A DNA stretch of 64,000 nucleotides from Peltaster fructicola. Its lineage: Eukaryota > Ascomycota > Dothideomycetes. Each line of letters opens with the position of its first letter. Within the stretch, counting starts at the first letter, position 1. Shown one piece after another: positions 63,129-64,000 of this stretch. The stretch is from assembly GCA_001592805.2 (NCBI GenBank), contig CP051142.1:1674001-1738000 (forward strand), written 5' to 3'. The notes under the pieces were generated by a model, which did not search any database, had not been told where the DNA came from, and saw nothing but the letters and a program-made list of their open reading frames with translations. Position numbers and translations under genes: made by a program.

Positions 63129-64000
63129 CTTGGAATGATTGTCTGGACACAAGAGCGAGAGTGGAACACGTAGCAACGAAAGAGCAGAAGGTATGGGCGT
63201 ACTGCCTTAAATGCAGTCCCACACTGACGATGTGATTCTAGGTCAGCCATTGTGTCATGTCCTTCTCATTTCATCCTTCAGCGATAGTGTTGCTAAGCCT
63301 GGCCCATGAATAATGCTGGTTCTGCCCACTCTGTTAGCACGTTTGCTGGGCGAGATGCTAGACTTTAGACTTTTAGATGGTGCAGGCTCGCACAGAGCCG
63401 TACCTTGTGCCTGACTAGTCCTGCAGAAGGCTTCAGCACTCGTTGCGGCTGTGGACATCCTGTGTGCAGGGTGCAGCACGTTCAGCAGACCCTAGCCATT
63501 CTCAATTGTGCGTGTCATAAACTTCTTCAAATCGTTATGCTCCAGGCTGTTGATACCTTTCTAATGTTCACGACTGCTCAGCTTCAGGTCTCGGCAACAG
63601 CTACTGCTGCCATACGGCCGGACTGAGCGTGAAGCGTCTCCTCCATGTTGGCACGATGTGAGGTCTTCCTTAGCTGTCTGGCTAGCAACATCGCGTGCCT
63701 GACGAGGCGTTGTTACGCCGCAAAGCTGACTCGACAAGATATGGGCACGGTAAAAAGATTTTTGAGGGAGGGGCGTCAACGGACCACTGGTGATGCGCAA
63801 CGTTCGTCGAAAATGGTGTAGTATGGCCCTAGCTGCTTGAGCCAGAGCAGTAGTCGTAACATATTCTGCCAGGTGATTTGTAGTCGAATTACATGGAACT
63901 CGTGACCTCCGCACGCTACCCCAGAAGTGAGTGCTTAGCCGAGAGTCTGTTCTGTCGGTAGTGTCAACCTTCTTCGTGACAACCACCTTGCCTCGGGAAA
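63129..64000. other. Upstream region of HsbA-like gene to window end
   Basis: 872 bp with no supported gene. A 141-codon minus-strand frame at 63561-63986 has no recognisable family and an odd composition, and I do not call it. No tRNA was found by eye. Confidence 0.45.

Noticed and set aside
63561-63986. A 141-codon minus-strand frame at the window edge
   Set aside because: No family resemblance, no signal and no splice context. I also checked this stretch for a tRNA-like B box and did not find one.
1-64000. Transposons, LTR or other virus-like elements, CRISPR arrays, rRNA, tRNA
   Set aside because: I saw no reverse transcriptase, integrase, transposase or capsid motifs, no long terminal repeats and no spaced repeats outside the HsbA-like tail. 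By-eye tRNA search is weak; a tRNAscan-type run would decide.

Overview
The window is nuclear DNA of a filamentous ascomycete (Pezizomycotina). A Dothideomycete such as a Mycosphaerellales/Capnodiales fungus is my best guess, inferred from gene content and not proven. The signs are 42-56 nt introns with GTRNGT donors and CTRAC-type branch points, DASH and spindle-pole genes, a HET-domain gene, an HsbA-type secreted protein, mitochondrial ClpP (absent from yeast) and complex I. About 30 protein genes were resolved, roughly one per 2 kb. Splice sites were read by hand and checked by reading-frame phase and family alignment from memory. I saw no transposon, virus-like element, rRNA, tRNA or CRISPR array.

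1-10.4 kb: SprT/GCNA-type protease (5' end outside the window), MOG1, RPN9 head-to-head with the complex I 40-kDa subunit, UBP8, eIF2A and COX20. 10.9-21.8 kb: prenylcysteine lyase, UTP22, cystathionine gamma-synthase and SMC6. Two convergent pairs here are extremely tight, with 39 bp and 22 bp between stop codons. 22.3-36.7 kb: YTP1-like membrane protein, a Sec14/CSR1-type lipid transfer protein, DAM1 (GC-AG intron), SLM1, EXO1, a PEBP and a sedoheptulose-bisphosphatase-like enzyme.

37.5-41.3 kb is the most accessory-looking stretch: an unrecognised multi-pass membrane protein divergent from a HET-domain gene. 41.7-47.2 kb returns to core genes: TMA16, a five-exon prefoldin subunit 6 that no single ORF shows, VPS4, ClpP with a 19-nt exon, and a probable mitochondrial protein. 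47.4-59.6 kb: GH16 glucanase, VTS1, a Pcp1/Spc110 spindle-pole coiled coil, methylglutaconyl-CoA hydratase-like enzyme, RNase T2 and a small EXPERA membrane protein. 60.3-63.1 kb: a repeat-rich secreted protein with two HsbA-like domains and one apparent frameshift.

Recurring themes are mitochondria (complex I 40 kDa, COX20, ClpP, AUH-like, the unnamed protein at 46.1 kb), genome maintenance and division (GCNA, SMC6, EXO1, DAM1, Pcp1) and the ubiquitin/proteasome system (RPN9, UBP8). I see no operon-like logic. Bidirectional promoters and abutting 3' ends are the main layout features. I did not find a clearly new multi-gene system; the 37.5-41.3 kb pair and the repeat-rich HsbA gene are the best leads.
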